64,000 nt of DNA from Verrucomicrobiota bacterium (GTDB lineage Bacteria; Verrucomicrobiota; Verrucomicrobiia; Palsa-1439), in assembly GCA_003152315.1 (NCBI GenBank), contig PLZV01000003.1:62159-126158 (forward strand). Reading direction: 5' to 3'. Shown piece after piece: positions 18,008-26,325 of the stretch (positions are counted from its first letter, which is position 1; the number at the start of each line of letters is the position of its first letter). A model generated the notes under the pieces. That model was not told the DNA's origin, made no database searches, and saw only the letters and a program-made list of their open reading frames with translations. A program made the position numbers and the translations under genes.

Positions 18008-18145
18008 AGTCGCTTCGTACCGGCCAAGATCAGAGAGCATCCCGCCAAGCCCGGTTCGCATCTGGAACATTAGGAATAAGGCGGGAATTATGGTTTTCGC
18101 ACTTGGGTTCTGATTGGATGAGAATGAAATGGCGCGACATTGTGA

Positions 18146-18179
18146 TTGACACATCCGAGAGATTTTGGTATCGATACCA
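18146..18179 (+). promoter_or_regulatory. LacI-regulated promoter/operator, perfect palindrome
   Basis: TTGACA (18146-18151), a 17-bp spacer and TATCGA (18169-18174) make the promoter. The operator TGGTATCGATACCA (18166-18179) is a perfect 14-bp palindrome covering the -10. This is the same layout as at 15999-16032. It should control the secreted protein gene starting at 18221 and perhaps the enzymes beyond. Confidence 0.78.
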
Positions 18180-18220
18180 CAGCTTCAACGACAACCACGG
18201 GACACGGGAAGGAATCAGGC

Positions 18221-20083
18221 ATGATCAAAAGAAATATCTTTTGCGCAGACTTCACGAGGTGGATGGTCGGCTTCGTGAGTACGAGCAAGCAAAACAGTCG
18301 GACCAGTCGCCAGGTGAGACCGCGTCTGGCAAAGCTCTTGTTGGGCGGCATGCTGCTGGCGGCGGTGTTGGTTCTGGCCTCGTTCTCCAGCCAGGCTGCC
18401 CTGGTGACGTACGACGGTTTCGCTTATATCCCCTCAGGCCCTCTGACCATCGATGGACAGCCCAGTGACGGCACACAAGCCTCCAACGGCTGGGACAATG
18501 TTACGTGGGGGCAGTTTCTCGGCGGCGCGACGAGCTATATCATCACCAACGGGAGTCTTGCGGACCCCAGCGGGTTGCTCTTCAAGGGTTCCAACAGTGT
18601 TTACACGACAGGAGGTTTTGCGGGACGCTTCTTCACGACCGCGGCGAATTGGGCTACGCCGGGTATACCCATGTACTTCAGCATCCTGATTCGACCAGCG
18701 AACACCCCGGTAACGAATCATTTTTACGGTTTGCAGATATTCAGCAATGACGCCAATACCGGCGACGGACATGATCTCTTTGTTGGCAAAAACGGTTCCG
18801 GCCTTAACTGGGGCCTCGAGTACACCACGAACTCCATCTCCGGTACCACGACCAGCACGGTTCCGGTTGACGCCTATTCCAGCACGCCAGCAGCGGCAAA
18901 TCAAACCGTCTTATTGGTCGTGCGGATCGATTTTAATTTCGGGTCGTCCGATGTTTTCAGACTCTATGTGAATCCGACGCCGGGTAACGCTGAGCCGGCC
19001 GTCGCCAGTGCCACGATAACCAATGATATTGGTACGGAGAATGGTATCGCGCTCAACACGGGCAATGGGGGCGACGCCTTTTTCGATGAGATCCGACTGG
19101 GGCAAACTTTTGCCTCGGTGACGCTGACGTCGGGCGCGGCGGATCCCAATCTATTGACGTACGAATCGTTTGCGTACAATCAAGGCACTGGCCCGTCAAG
19201 TCTTCATGGCCAGCCCAACAATGGCACACAAGGCTCCAGCGGATGGGACGGTGTTGCTTGGGGGCAGGTCTTCGGTGGCGGAACCGCTTTCATCATCGCT
19301 AACGGCAGTCTTTCCGATCCCAGCCACCTGCTGATGACGACCGGAAATTGCACAAGTGCCACCGGCAATAATTTCGCCGACCGCTTCAATGTTTATACGG
19401 GTCTGCCTGGACATACGAATGTGTCACCCACTTACTACAGTATCCTGATCCGACCTGACAATGCACCGACGACCACGAACTTTTATGGCTTGGAGTTGTA
19501 CACGAGCTTGGGGAATGGCAATGTGTTCGTTGGTAAGAACGGTGCAGGCCTTAACTGGGGCTTGCAGCAGAACAGCAACCAAGTATTTTCCAGCGTCGCC
19601 TGTACCATCAGTCAAACAGTATTCCTGGTAGTGCGGGGCGAGTATACTCCTTCGAACAGCAATACCTTCCGTCTGTACGTGAACCCGACGCCGGGTGCCC
19701 CTGAGCCGGGCACAGCGGATGCGATTATAACAGCTAATCTTGGCACTCAGAACGGGCTTAACCTGACCACAAGTAACGGGGGGTTGGCCACCTTCGACGA
19801 ACTCCGCATCGGTACAAGCTATGCCGATGTCACTCCGGCGGTAACGGTGGTCGCGAATCCCTTCGTCATCACGTCGATCCAGCTCCTGGGCGGGACCAAC
19901 GCGGTGATCAGTTTTACCACGACGTCTACCAACATTTATAGCGTGGAGGCGAACAGCGACCTCATCACCGGTATCTGGTTCACGGTAACGAGTGGTATTC
20001 CCGGTACGGGGGGAATCATCTCGATCACCAACGCCGTACCCCCCGGCAGCTTGAAGAAGTTCTACCGTGCCCGGCACCCCTAA
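18221..20083 (+). CDS. Secreted protein with two tandem lectin-like repeats
   Basis: A 620-residue protein. An unusually long N-terminus (about 38 residues) precedes a hydrophobic export segment (LLLGGMLLAAVLVLASFSS). Two homologous repeats follow, roughly residues 62-300 and 305-525. Each opens with a YxxFAY motif, has GWDxVxWGQ, later LFVGKNGSGLNWGL or NVFVGKNGAGLNWGL, then FRLYVNPTPG and FDELRIG, consistent with concanavalin/LamG-like jelly-roll domains. The last 75 residues form the Verrucomicrobia-style module ending KKFYRARHP. No catalytic motif is seen, so binding or adhesion is likely. ATG 18221 is chosen because the frame extension to 18146 begins with the TTG of the promoter -35; AAGGA lies upstream. 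Confidence 0.78.
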   Translation: MIKRNIFCADFTRWMVGFVSTSKQNSRTSRQVRPRLAKLLLGGMLLAAVLVLASFSSQAALVTYDGFAYIPSGPLTIDGQPSDGTQASNGWDNVTWGQFLGGATSYIITNGSLADPSGLLFKGSNSVYTTGGFAGRFFTTAANWATPGIPMYFSILIRPANTPVTNHFYGLQIFSNDANTGDGHDLFVGKNGSGLNWGLEYTTNSISGTTTSTVPVDAYSSTPAAANQTVLLVVRIDFNFGSSDVFRLYVNPTPGNAEPAVASATITNDIGTENGIALNTGNGGDAFFDEIRLGQTFASVTLTSGAADPNLLTYESFAYNQGTGPSSLHGQPNNGTQGSSGWDGVAWGQVFGGGTAFIIANGSLSDPSHLLMTTGNCTSATGNNFADRFNVYTGLPGHTNVSPTYYSILIRPDNAPTTTNFYGLELYTSLGNGNVFVGKNGAGLNWGLQQNSNQVFSSVACTISQTVFLVVRGEYTPSNSNTFRLYVNPTPGAPEPGTADAIITANLGTQNGLNLTTSNGGLATFDELRIGTSYADVTPAVTVVANPFVITSIQLLGGTNAVISFTTTSTNIYSVEANSDLITGIWFTVTSGIPGTGGIISITNAVPPGSLKKFYRARHP

Positions 20084-20122
20084 CGGTTCCAATAACAATG
20101 TCGTGGCAATGAATCTGAATGC

Positions 20123-20209
20123 GGAGCGCAGTTGAGATATGCGGGAACTAGAACATGCAACAATTTAGCCTCGTTCATGGCTTGGTAAACTGCTGCTTGA
20201 CTGCGCTCC
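20123..20209. repeat. Inverted repeat in the gap before the GH1 gene
   Basis: GGAGCGCAGT (20123-20132) and ACTGCGCTCC (20200-20209) can pair around a 67-base loop, extended to 12 of 14 matches. It could cap the upstream transcript or fold a leader for the downstream GH1 operon. Confidence 0.4.
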
Positions 20210-20271
20210 AGCCTCCTTTCATGAACCATCATACAATGGGGATCCCCGGGTGATCCGCAATTAGGACGATC

Positions 20272-21678
20272 ATGGATTCCACCATCGCACCAAGTAAATT
20301 CACGGAGAGTGCCCCGCGCACCCTTGGTCGCCGGCGCGCAAGCCCCGGTCGAAGCTATTCATTTCCCAAGACCTTTGCCTGGGGAGCGGCCACGGCGGCG
20401 GCGCAAATCGAAGGCGCAGCCTTTGAGGATGGCAAGGGCGAATCGATCTGGGACCGGTTCGCCAGGGTGCGGAAGATCGATGCGCCGACGATCGCGTGTG
20501 ATCACTATCATCACTATCGGGAGGATGTCGCCTTGTTGCGGCAACTCGGCGTCGCCAACTACCGATTTTCTGTTGCGTGGCCGAGGATTATTCCCAGAGG
20601 TGACGGGGAACCGAACCCCAAGGGTTTTGATTTCTATGATCGGCTAATCGACGCGCTCCTAGAAGCCGGTATCACGCCCTGGGTTACCCTGTATCATTGG
20701 GATCTGCCCCAGGCGCTCGAAGATCGCGGGGGCTGGCGGGTGCGCTCTACCCCGCAAGCCTTTGCGAAATATGCGCAACTGGTGGTCCAGCGGTTCGGCG
20801 ACCGCGTCAAACACTGGATGACCTTGAACGAGATTCTGCGATTTGTGCCCTGCGGGTATGGCTACGGCTGTGATGCGCCGGGGGCGAAGGAATCAGCTGC
20901 GGTCATCAATCAGATTTATCATCACACTCTTCTGGCTCATGGCTATGCCGTCGAGGCAGTCCGTGAGTATGGCGGCAGACGCGCTTGCGTCGGTCTCGTT
21001 CACAATCCGCCCGCACCCGTGCCGGTAACGGAAACGGCGGCCGACATTGCCGCGGCCCGCACGGAGTATACGCGGCAAACGGAACAACTCATGGGGCCGT
21101 TGTTCCTTGGGAACTACACGCCGGCCTTTCTGGAGGCTGCCGGCGCTGACGCTCCACAGGTGGGGATGGGCGATCTCGAATTGATCTCCGAGAAGATGGA
21201 TTTCTTCGGGTTGAACGTCTATCACGGCGAGTTTGTCCGCAGCACGGCCGACGGCCAGGTGGAAAAAATCGCCCTTCCTGTCCAATATCCTAAGGCGGAC
21301 ATTTCCTGGCTCAACATCGTGCCGCAGGCCATTTATTGGGCGATCCGGCACGCCCGCGAGGTGTACGGGGTGTCGACATTTTACATTACGGAAAACGGCG
21401 CGCCCTATACGGATCACGTCCGGCCGAACGGCGAGATTCATGATCTCGGTCGTCGTGAGTACCTGAGAAACCACTTAATTTCGTTGCATCGCGCCATCCA
21501 GGAGGGGTTCGACGTGCGGGGTTACTTTCTGTGGTCACTGCTGGATAATTACGAATGGGCGGAAGGATATACAAAGCGCTTTGGCATCGTGCATGTTGAT
21601 TATGAAACGCTTCGGCGGATGCCGAAGCTCAGTGCGTATTGGTATTCGAAAGTGATTGAAGTGAATGCTGTTGTTTAG
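20272..21678 (+). CDS. GH1 beta-glucosidase
   Basis: A 468-residue family 1 glycoside hydrolase. FAWGAATAAAQIEGA opens the barrel after a 35-residue N-terminal extension; the acid/base Glu187 lies in the TLNE motif and the nucleophile Glu374 in YITENGAP. LYHWDLPQALED and NYRFSVAWPRIIP are standard GH1 substrate-site motifs, and LWSLLDNYEWAEGYTKRFG is the C-terminal aglycone-site text. It hydrolyses short beta-glucosides or cellobiose-like sugars. There is no signal peptide, so it is probably cytoplasmic and acts on imported oligomers. It heads a run of closely spaced genes (gaps of 6, 74, 22 and 15 bp) through the second GH5. Confidence 0.95.
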   Translation: MDSTIAPSKFTESAPRTLGRRRASPGRSYSFPKTFAWGAATAAAQIEGAAFEDGKGESIWDRFARVRKIDAPTIACDHYHHYREDVALLRQLGVANYRFSVAWPRIIPRGDGEPNPKGFDFYDRLIDALLEAGITPWVTLYHWDLPQALEDRGGWRVRSTPQAFAKYAQLVVQRFGDRVKHWMTLNEILRFVPCGYGYGCDAPGAKESAAVINQIYHHTLLAHGYAVEAVREYGGRRACVGLVHNPPAPVPVTETAADIAAARTEYTRQTEQLMGPLFLGNYTPAFLEAAGADAPQVGMGDLELISEKMDFFGLNVYHGEFVRSTADGQVEKIALPVQYPKADISWLNIVPQAIYWAIRHAREVYGVSTFYITENGAPYTDHVRPNGEIHDLGRREYLRNHLISLHRAIQEGFDVRGYFLWSLLDNYEWAEGYTKRFGIVHVDYETLRRMPKLSAYWYSKVIEVNAVV

Positions 21679-21684
21679 GCGCGA

Positions 21685-22422
21685 ATGAGGTCGGACATGA
21701 ATGATCATCAGGACAAGCGGACAGGAGCATCCCGGTCGGGGAGTTGCCGGCGGAGCGGTTTCACGTTGATCGAGCTGCTCGTTGTCATTGCCATCATCGG
21801 AATTCTGGCGGCCATGTTGTTGCCCGCGCTGAACAAGGCGCGCCAAACGGCCAAAAAAGCTTCCTGCCTAAGCAACGTCAAGCAGATCACACTGGCCTGC
21901 ACCATGTACGCGAGTGACAACGACGAATGCCTGCCGTTTGGCGTTACCGCTCCCACTGACCTCGCAAAGTATGTCACTGACCTCGCGACCAACCCGTACG
22001 TGCAGGATATCATTGGCCCGCAGATCGCCAACATCCCGGGGCATATCACCCAGGTCTTCAAATGTCCGAATGCCCAGATCATTCCGACTGCGGCCGATCC
22101 GGAATGGCTGCGGAGACCGGACGCGTGCGACTATCGGTACAACTGTTACGCCGCGGCTGCCGATACCACCCAGTACAATACGCCCCCCCATGCTAAAGGG
22201 CCGGGTCGCCGACTCAGTGCCGTGACTAATCCCTCCGCCGCAATTCTGTGGGCGGACATGGTGTGGCCCGACTGGCAGCCGAGCTATTTACCGCACGACG
22301 GGATCAACTGCGGCTACGTTGACGGCCATGCGGAATGGGTATCGAGCCAGACATACTTTGCGGCCGATCCCACCAAAACAAAGGACCTCTGGTCAACGTT
22401 CTGGACCACTGGCTGGCATTAG
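21685..22422 (+). CDS. Pseudopilin-like DUF1559 protein
   Basis: A 245-residue protein with a class III/type IV signal: basic N-terminus, then [20 protein letters not shown], where prepilin peptidase would cleave after Gly, leaving Phe. The globular part has [19 protein letters not shown] and ends near [15 protein letters not shown], a variant of the H-x9-DG processing-associated motif (here one residue shorter). Such proteins are numerous in Verrucomicrobiota and Planctomycetota and belong to type II secretion or pilus-like fibres. Its place between GH1 and secreted enzymes suggests a link with their export or surface display; this is inference. ATG 21685 is 6 bp after the GH1 stop; ATG 21697 is an alternative. 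Confidence 0.85.
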   Translation: MRSDMNDHQDKRTGASRSGSCRRSGFTLIELLVVIAIIGILAAMLLPALNKARQTAKKASCLSNVKQITLACTMYASDNDECLPFGVTAPTDLAKYVTDLATNPYVQDIIGPQIANIPGHITQVFKCPNAQIIPTAADPEWLRRPDACDYRYNCYAAAADTTQYNTPPHAKGPGRRLSAVTNPSAAILWADMVWPDWQPSYLPHDGINCGYVDGHAEWVSSQTYFAADPTKTKDLWSTFWTTGWH

Positions 22423-22496
22423 CGCTGTCGGCACGAGAGCACCGACGTACGTTAGGGTGTTATATTCAAGACGGGAAGAATTCGCGGAGAAATGAA

Positions 22497-23099
22497 ATGA
22501 ATCGTCGTGGAAACTGGACGGTTGCCCTGGGATGCCTGCTGATTTCAGCGGGCGTTGTTTTGGCCAAGGTTGCCGTTTCAGACAAGGCTGACTCTCCCCG
22601 GCTGGTGAATCCGTCGTTTGAGGATCCGGGCGATGCCACCGACCGCGCCGCAAGTTGGGGTCGCTGGGGTCAGTGGATCAATCGCGAAGAGCAATGGACC
22701 CCCGTTCGCAGCGGGCGTTGCATCCTGGGATACCACCACTGGGAGATCCCCGATGCCAAAGACTCGGGTGTCTACCAGGATGTCGAACATGTCGTCAAGG
22801 GGACGAAATACACGTTCGGCATCTACGTCAATTTGGACAAGGCCAGGAAGCCTGCGCAAGACGCGCTTACCGTGGAGTTGCGCCTGGAATCGATCGTAGG
22901 AGGGCAACCGCAAGCGGTGGCCTCAAAGACGTACAAGGTGGCCGATCTCATCGCGGACCAGTGGCAGAAGCTGACAGTCTCCGGTGCCCCCGTTACCGAC
23001 ACATTACGTGTGCTGGTAATCATCACTCCGTCGCCCCAGGATGGGACGCGCGGGGGAGCGATTCGGTTGGACGACGCATTTCTCGACCCGACGAACTGA
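22497..23099 (+). CDS. Secreted carbohydrate-binding-like protein
   Basis: A 200-residue protein with a signal peptide (TVALGCLLISAGVVLA) and one domain of about 165 residues. SPRLVNPSFEDPGDATDRAA begins it like galactose-binding-fold modules; TKYTFGIYVNLDKARKP and QWQKLTVSGAPVTDTLRVLV are typical jelly-roll strands, and GAIRLDDAFL ends it. No catalytic residues are evident. ATG 22497 follows GGAGA by nine bases and overlaps nothing; the longer frame to 22335 runs into the pseudopilin gene and lacks sense. It likely binds the same glucan as the enzymes next to it. Confidence 0.72.
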   Translation: MNRRGNWTVALGCLLISAGVVLAKVAVSDKADSPRLVNPSFEDPGDATDRAASWGRWGQWINREEQWTPVRSGRCILGYHHWEIPDAKDSGVYQDVEHVVKGTKYTFGIYVNLDKARKPAQDALTVELRLESIVGGQPQAVASKTYKVADLIADQWQKLTVSGAPVTDTLRVLVIITPSPQDGTRGGAIRLDDAFLDPTN

Positions 23100-23121
23100 A
23101 TCAGATCTGGACGACAACATC

Positions 23122-26100
23122 ATGGACGTTTCACGACGAACGTTTGGCCTGGTTGGAGTTTTGATTGCGAGCGCACTCGTTTGTTCGGCGGGAGGCACGA
23201 CTCCGGATCCGTTCTTAGCGGCCAACGGCGTCAATATTCGCAATGGTCATGGCAGCGGTGACATCGTCCCGCTGCATGGGGCGAACCTCGGCACCTGGTT
23301 GCTGATGGAAGGATGGATGTGCCCCATGGACTCCTCCGGGCTTCCTGATAACTACTCTGTTATTCAGACCCTCGACACTCGATTTGGAGTTCCCATCGAG
23401 CAAAACTTGATCAGGACGTACCAGAATACGTGGATTACGACCAACGATCTCGACAACATCCGGGCGCTGGGCATGAACCTGGTTCGGGTTCCGTTCTGGT
23501 GGGCTGACGTCCAGACATTGAACGGCACCTGGCGCGCCGACGCCTTCGACAGGATGGACTGGGTTGTGAGTAATGCCTGGCAACGCGGAATCTACACGCT
23601 GATCGACTTTCACGGCGTCCCTGGCGGCCAAAGCACCTCGCAATCCACCGGTCAACAGAACCAAAACCAGTACTGGACGAACTCCGGCGACCAGAACCAA
23701 ACGGCGCTCATCTGGTCGAATGTTGCGGCGCACTTCAAGGGCAATGCCGCCGTGGCCGGGTACGATTTGATGAATGAACCCATCGGCTCGCCGTCACAGG
23801 CGGCGATCTGGGCCATGTATAGCAACCTGTACCAAACGGTCCGCGCTGTGGATCCCGATCACATCCTCGTGATGGAGGGGACTTGGACAGGCACGGCGAC
23901 CGGCGGACAGCAACTGAACTGGCAGTGGGACGTTCTGCCGCCTCCTGGTCTGTACAACTGGAGCAATGTTGCTTACTCAATGCACGCCTATCCCGGCAGC
24001 ACGACATTGAATGGTGTGAAAGCAGAGGTGGACAAGCAAGTGAACGACTTCAACACCCACCAATCGTGGAATGTCCCGGACCTCATCGGCGAGTTCAATG
24101 CTTATGGCACTGCGGCTTCCTGGCAGTATGCAGTCCAGAAGTTCAATTCCAACAACATGAGTTGGGCCAATTGGGCCTACAAGGCCACCGATGGCACGGT
24201 CGGGGATTCCTGGGGCATCTATGACCCGATCAGTAGTAGCAGCCCCAGCAAGCCCAACATCCAAACCGATTCCAGTGCCACCATTTCCAATGATTGGTCT
24301 CAGTGGAAGACTGTCTCAGCCTTCGGAATAACGGCATATCTCCAGCAATACCTGGGAGAACCCCTCGCTGTCGCGGATTCGTACACCGCCACGTCGGGTG
24401 TGACCCTGGCCGTCAGCAGTGGTACAGGGGTGCTGGCCAATGATCTGGACATCAACAACGGTCAGCCCGGCATTCAACTGACGGCGGTGTTGGTTAACGG
24501 TCCCGCAAACGGTCAGTTGACGCTCAACCCGGACGGCTCATTCTCTTACACCTCAACAGCCGGCTTCAGCGGGACCGACAGGTTTCGCTACAGCGATTAC
24601 GACGGGTACGCTGATTCCGTGAATATTGTGGCCGTAACGATTCAAGTGAACCCGGCTGGAATCCCTCCCGGTTGGAGCGATGAAGACATCGGATCGCCCA
24701 GCCTGGCGGGCCAGGGCCAGTACAGTTCAAACACAGGCATTTGGACAATGTCCGGCGGTGGGGGGACAGGCATTGGAGGCACAGCGGACCAATTCAACTA
24801 TCTTTGGGAGGATTACTCGGGCGACGGCAACCTGATTGCCGAAGTAACTTCCTTGCAGAATACCGATCCCGCCGCCAAGGCTGGCGTGATGTTTCGGAGC
24901 GACGACAGCGCAGGTTCCGCTTTTGCCGACGTGGTGGTCATCCCGGGTAACGGCGTCAACTTTGAATGGCGTAGTCACAACAACGGACAGGTCAATTCGG
25001 TACAGCTGACAGGCATCGCAACACCCGTCTGGGTGATGCTCACCCGCAGTGGTGGCAGCAGCTTCTCCGGGTATTACTCATTGGACGGCACCAACTGGAC
25101 GCAAATTGGGAGCACACAGATAGTCAGCGGGCTCAGCACGATTGTACTGGCGGGGCTGGTGGTCACATCCCATAACGCAAACCAGCTCGCTACCGCGACA
25201 TTTGCCAATGTCAGCGTGACACCGCTGTCGGCGTGGCAACAATGGCAGATGCAGTATTTCGGCAGCGTCAGCAACCCCATGGCCGCGCCCGACGTCGACG
25301 CGGATGGCGACGGCCAGTCCAATTGGGAAGAGTTTCTGGCGGGCACCGACCCGACCAACGGAGCATCATACTTACACATTACGTCGGTCACGCCCCAGGG
25401 CAATGCCGTTGCCGTCGCGTGGATGTGCGGCGGTGGCACCACCAATGTCCTGCAGGCGAGTTCAACCGTTACCGGGACCTATTCCAACGTCAGCTCAAAT
25501 ATGATTATTGTCGGGAGTGGAGTGACGACAACCAATTACCTGGACACCGGAGCGGTCGTGGTGGTGAGTGGAGGGGCCAACGACAATGCCTCGGCAGCGG
25601 CATATACGGGCGGCAACTTCAACGGGGCCAATAGCGGCACCGGATTTGGCGCCTGGGTGGTCAGTCCGACAAACAACACGGGCAATGCCCTGTGGTTCAT
25701 TGCTTCTTCGACCACCAATGGGGTTAACCCTTCACTGGGTATCGACAGCACGGGTAATAAATCCTGGGGCTCGTTCGCCAATAACGGCGCGACAGGGACT
25801 GCGGTCCGAGTGTTTTCAGCCGGCGCGCTGGTTGTGGGCCAGACCTTCACCTTGGACATGGACAATGGGTACGTGGAGTCCAGTGACACGGTTGGTTTTG
25901 ATCTGCAGAACACGTCGGGTCAGACCCTGTTGGAGATCAACTATATCGGGATGAATGCAGCGGGCAGTTACGGATCGATTGACAACACCGGCGCGCACAG
26001 CCTGGGAGTTTCCTATACAGATGGAGGTGTGCATGCGAAAATCACGCTGACATCCGCTACGACCTACTCGGCGAGCTTGACGCCGGCGGGTAAGGCGACG

Positions 26101-26310
26101 GTGAATTTCAGCGGCACGCTGATCAACGCAGCGGGCGGACGGGGGATCACCCAAATTCGGCTGTTCGACAACAATGTGGCGGCGGGGAACAGCGGTTCGC
26201 ATTGGGATGTGTTCTGGAACAACTTCAACGTAAGCAGCGTGACCAACACCGTGAACGCCAGTGTCCTCAATGATGGTACCCGTTTCTACCGCGTGTTCCT
26301 CGTGCCATAA
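23122..26310 (+). CDS. Large secreted GH5 glucanase with multiple accessory domains
   Basis: 1062 residues. A short signal peptide is followed by a GH5 catalytic domain (about 35-410) with acid/base Glu219 in DLMNEPIG and nucleophile Glu324 in LIGEFNAYG; NLVRVPFWWAD is a further GH5 signature. Next come a cadherin/Ig-type domain (about 415-510; GTGVLANDLDINNG is the tandem-95 type), a concanavalin-like domain (about 515-695), a calcium-loop stretch DVDADGDGQSNWEEFLAGTDP like dockerin/thrombospondin-3 repeats, and a large C-terminal beta region ending RFYRVFLVP. Endoglucanase, glucomannanase or exo-beta-1,3-glucanase activity is possible. It is paralogous in its catalytic core to the next gene. 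Confidence 0.9.
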   Translation: MDVSRRTFGLVGVLIASALVCSAGGTTPDPFLAANGVNIRNGHGSGDIVPLHGANLGTWLLMEGWMCPMDSSGLPDNYSVIQTLDTRFGVPIEQNLIRTYQNTWITTNDLDNIRALGMNLVRVPFWWADVQTLNGTWRADAFDRMDWVVSNAWQRGIYTLIDFHGVPGGQSTSQSTGQQNQNQYWTNSGDQNQTALIWSNVAAHFKGNAAVAGYDLMNEPIGSPSQAAIWAMYSNLYQTVRAVDPDHILVMEGTWTGTATGGQQLNWQWDVLPPPGLYNWSNVAYSMHAYPGSTTLNGVKAEVDKQVNDFNTHQSWNVPDLIGEFNAYGTAASWQYAVQKFNSNNMSWANWAYKATDGTVGDSWGIYDPISSSSPSKPNIQTDSSATISNDWSQWKTVSAFGITAYLQQYLGEPLAVADSYTATSGVTLAVSSGTGVLANDLDINNGQPGIQLTAVLVNGPANGQLTLNPDGSFSYTSTAGFSGTDRFRYSDYDGYADSVNIVAVTIQVNPAGIPPGWSDEDIGSPSLAGQGQYSSNTGIWTMSGGGGTGIGGTADQFNYLWEDYSGDGNLIAEVTSLQNTDPAAKAGVMFRSDDSAGSAFADVVVIPGNGVNFEWRSHNNGQVNSVQLTGIATPVWVMLTRSGGSSFSGYYSLDGTNWTQIGSTQIVSGLSTIVLAGLVVTSHNANQLATATFANVSVTPLSAWQQWQMQYFGSVSNPMAAPDVDADGDGQSNWEEFLAGTDPTNGASYLHITSVTPQGNAVAVAWMCGGGTTNVLQASSTVTGTYSNVSSNMIIVGSGVTTTNYLDTGAVVVVSGGANDNASAAAYTGGNFNGANSGTGFGAWVVSPTNNTGNALWFIASSTTNGVNPSLGIDSTGNKSWGSFANNGATGTAVRVFSAGALVVGQTFTLDMDNGYVESSDTVGFDLQNTSGQTLLEINYIGMNAAGSYGSIDNTGAHSLGVSYTDGGVHAKITLTSATTYSASLTPAGKATVNFSGTLINAAGGRGITQIRLFDNNVAAGNSGSHWDVFWNNFNVSSVTNTVNASVLNDGTRFYRVFLVP

Positions 26311-26325
26311 GCCAAACACATCCGA

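Noticed and set aside
18146-18220. Upstream extension of the lectin-like protein starting at TTG 18146
   Set aside because: The TTG is part of the promoter -35 and the operator lies inside the extension; a good ATG with AAGGA follows at 18221.
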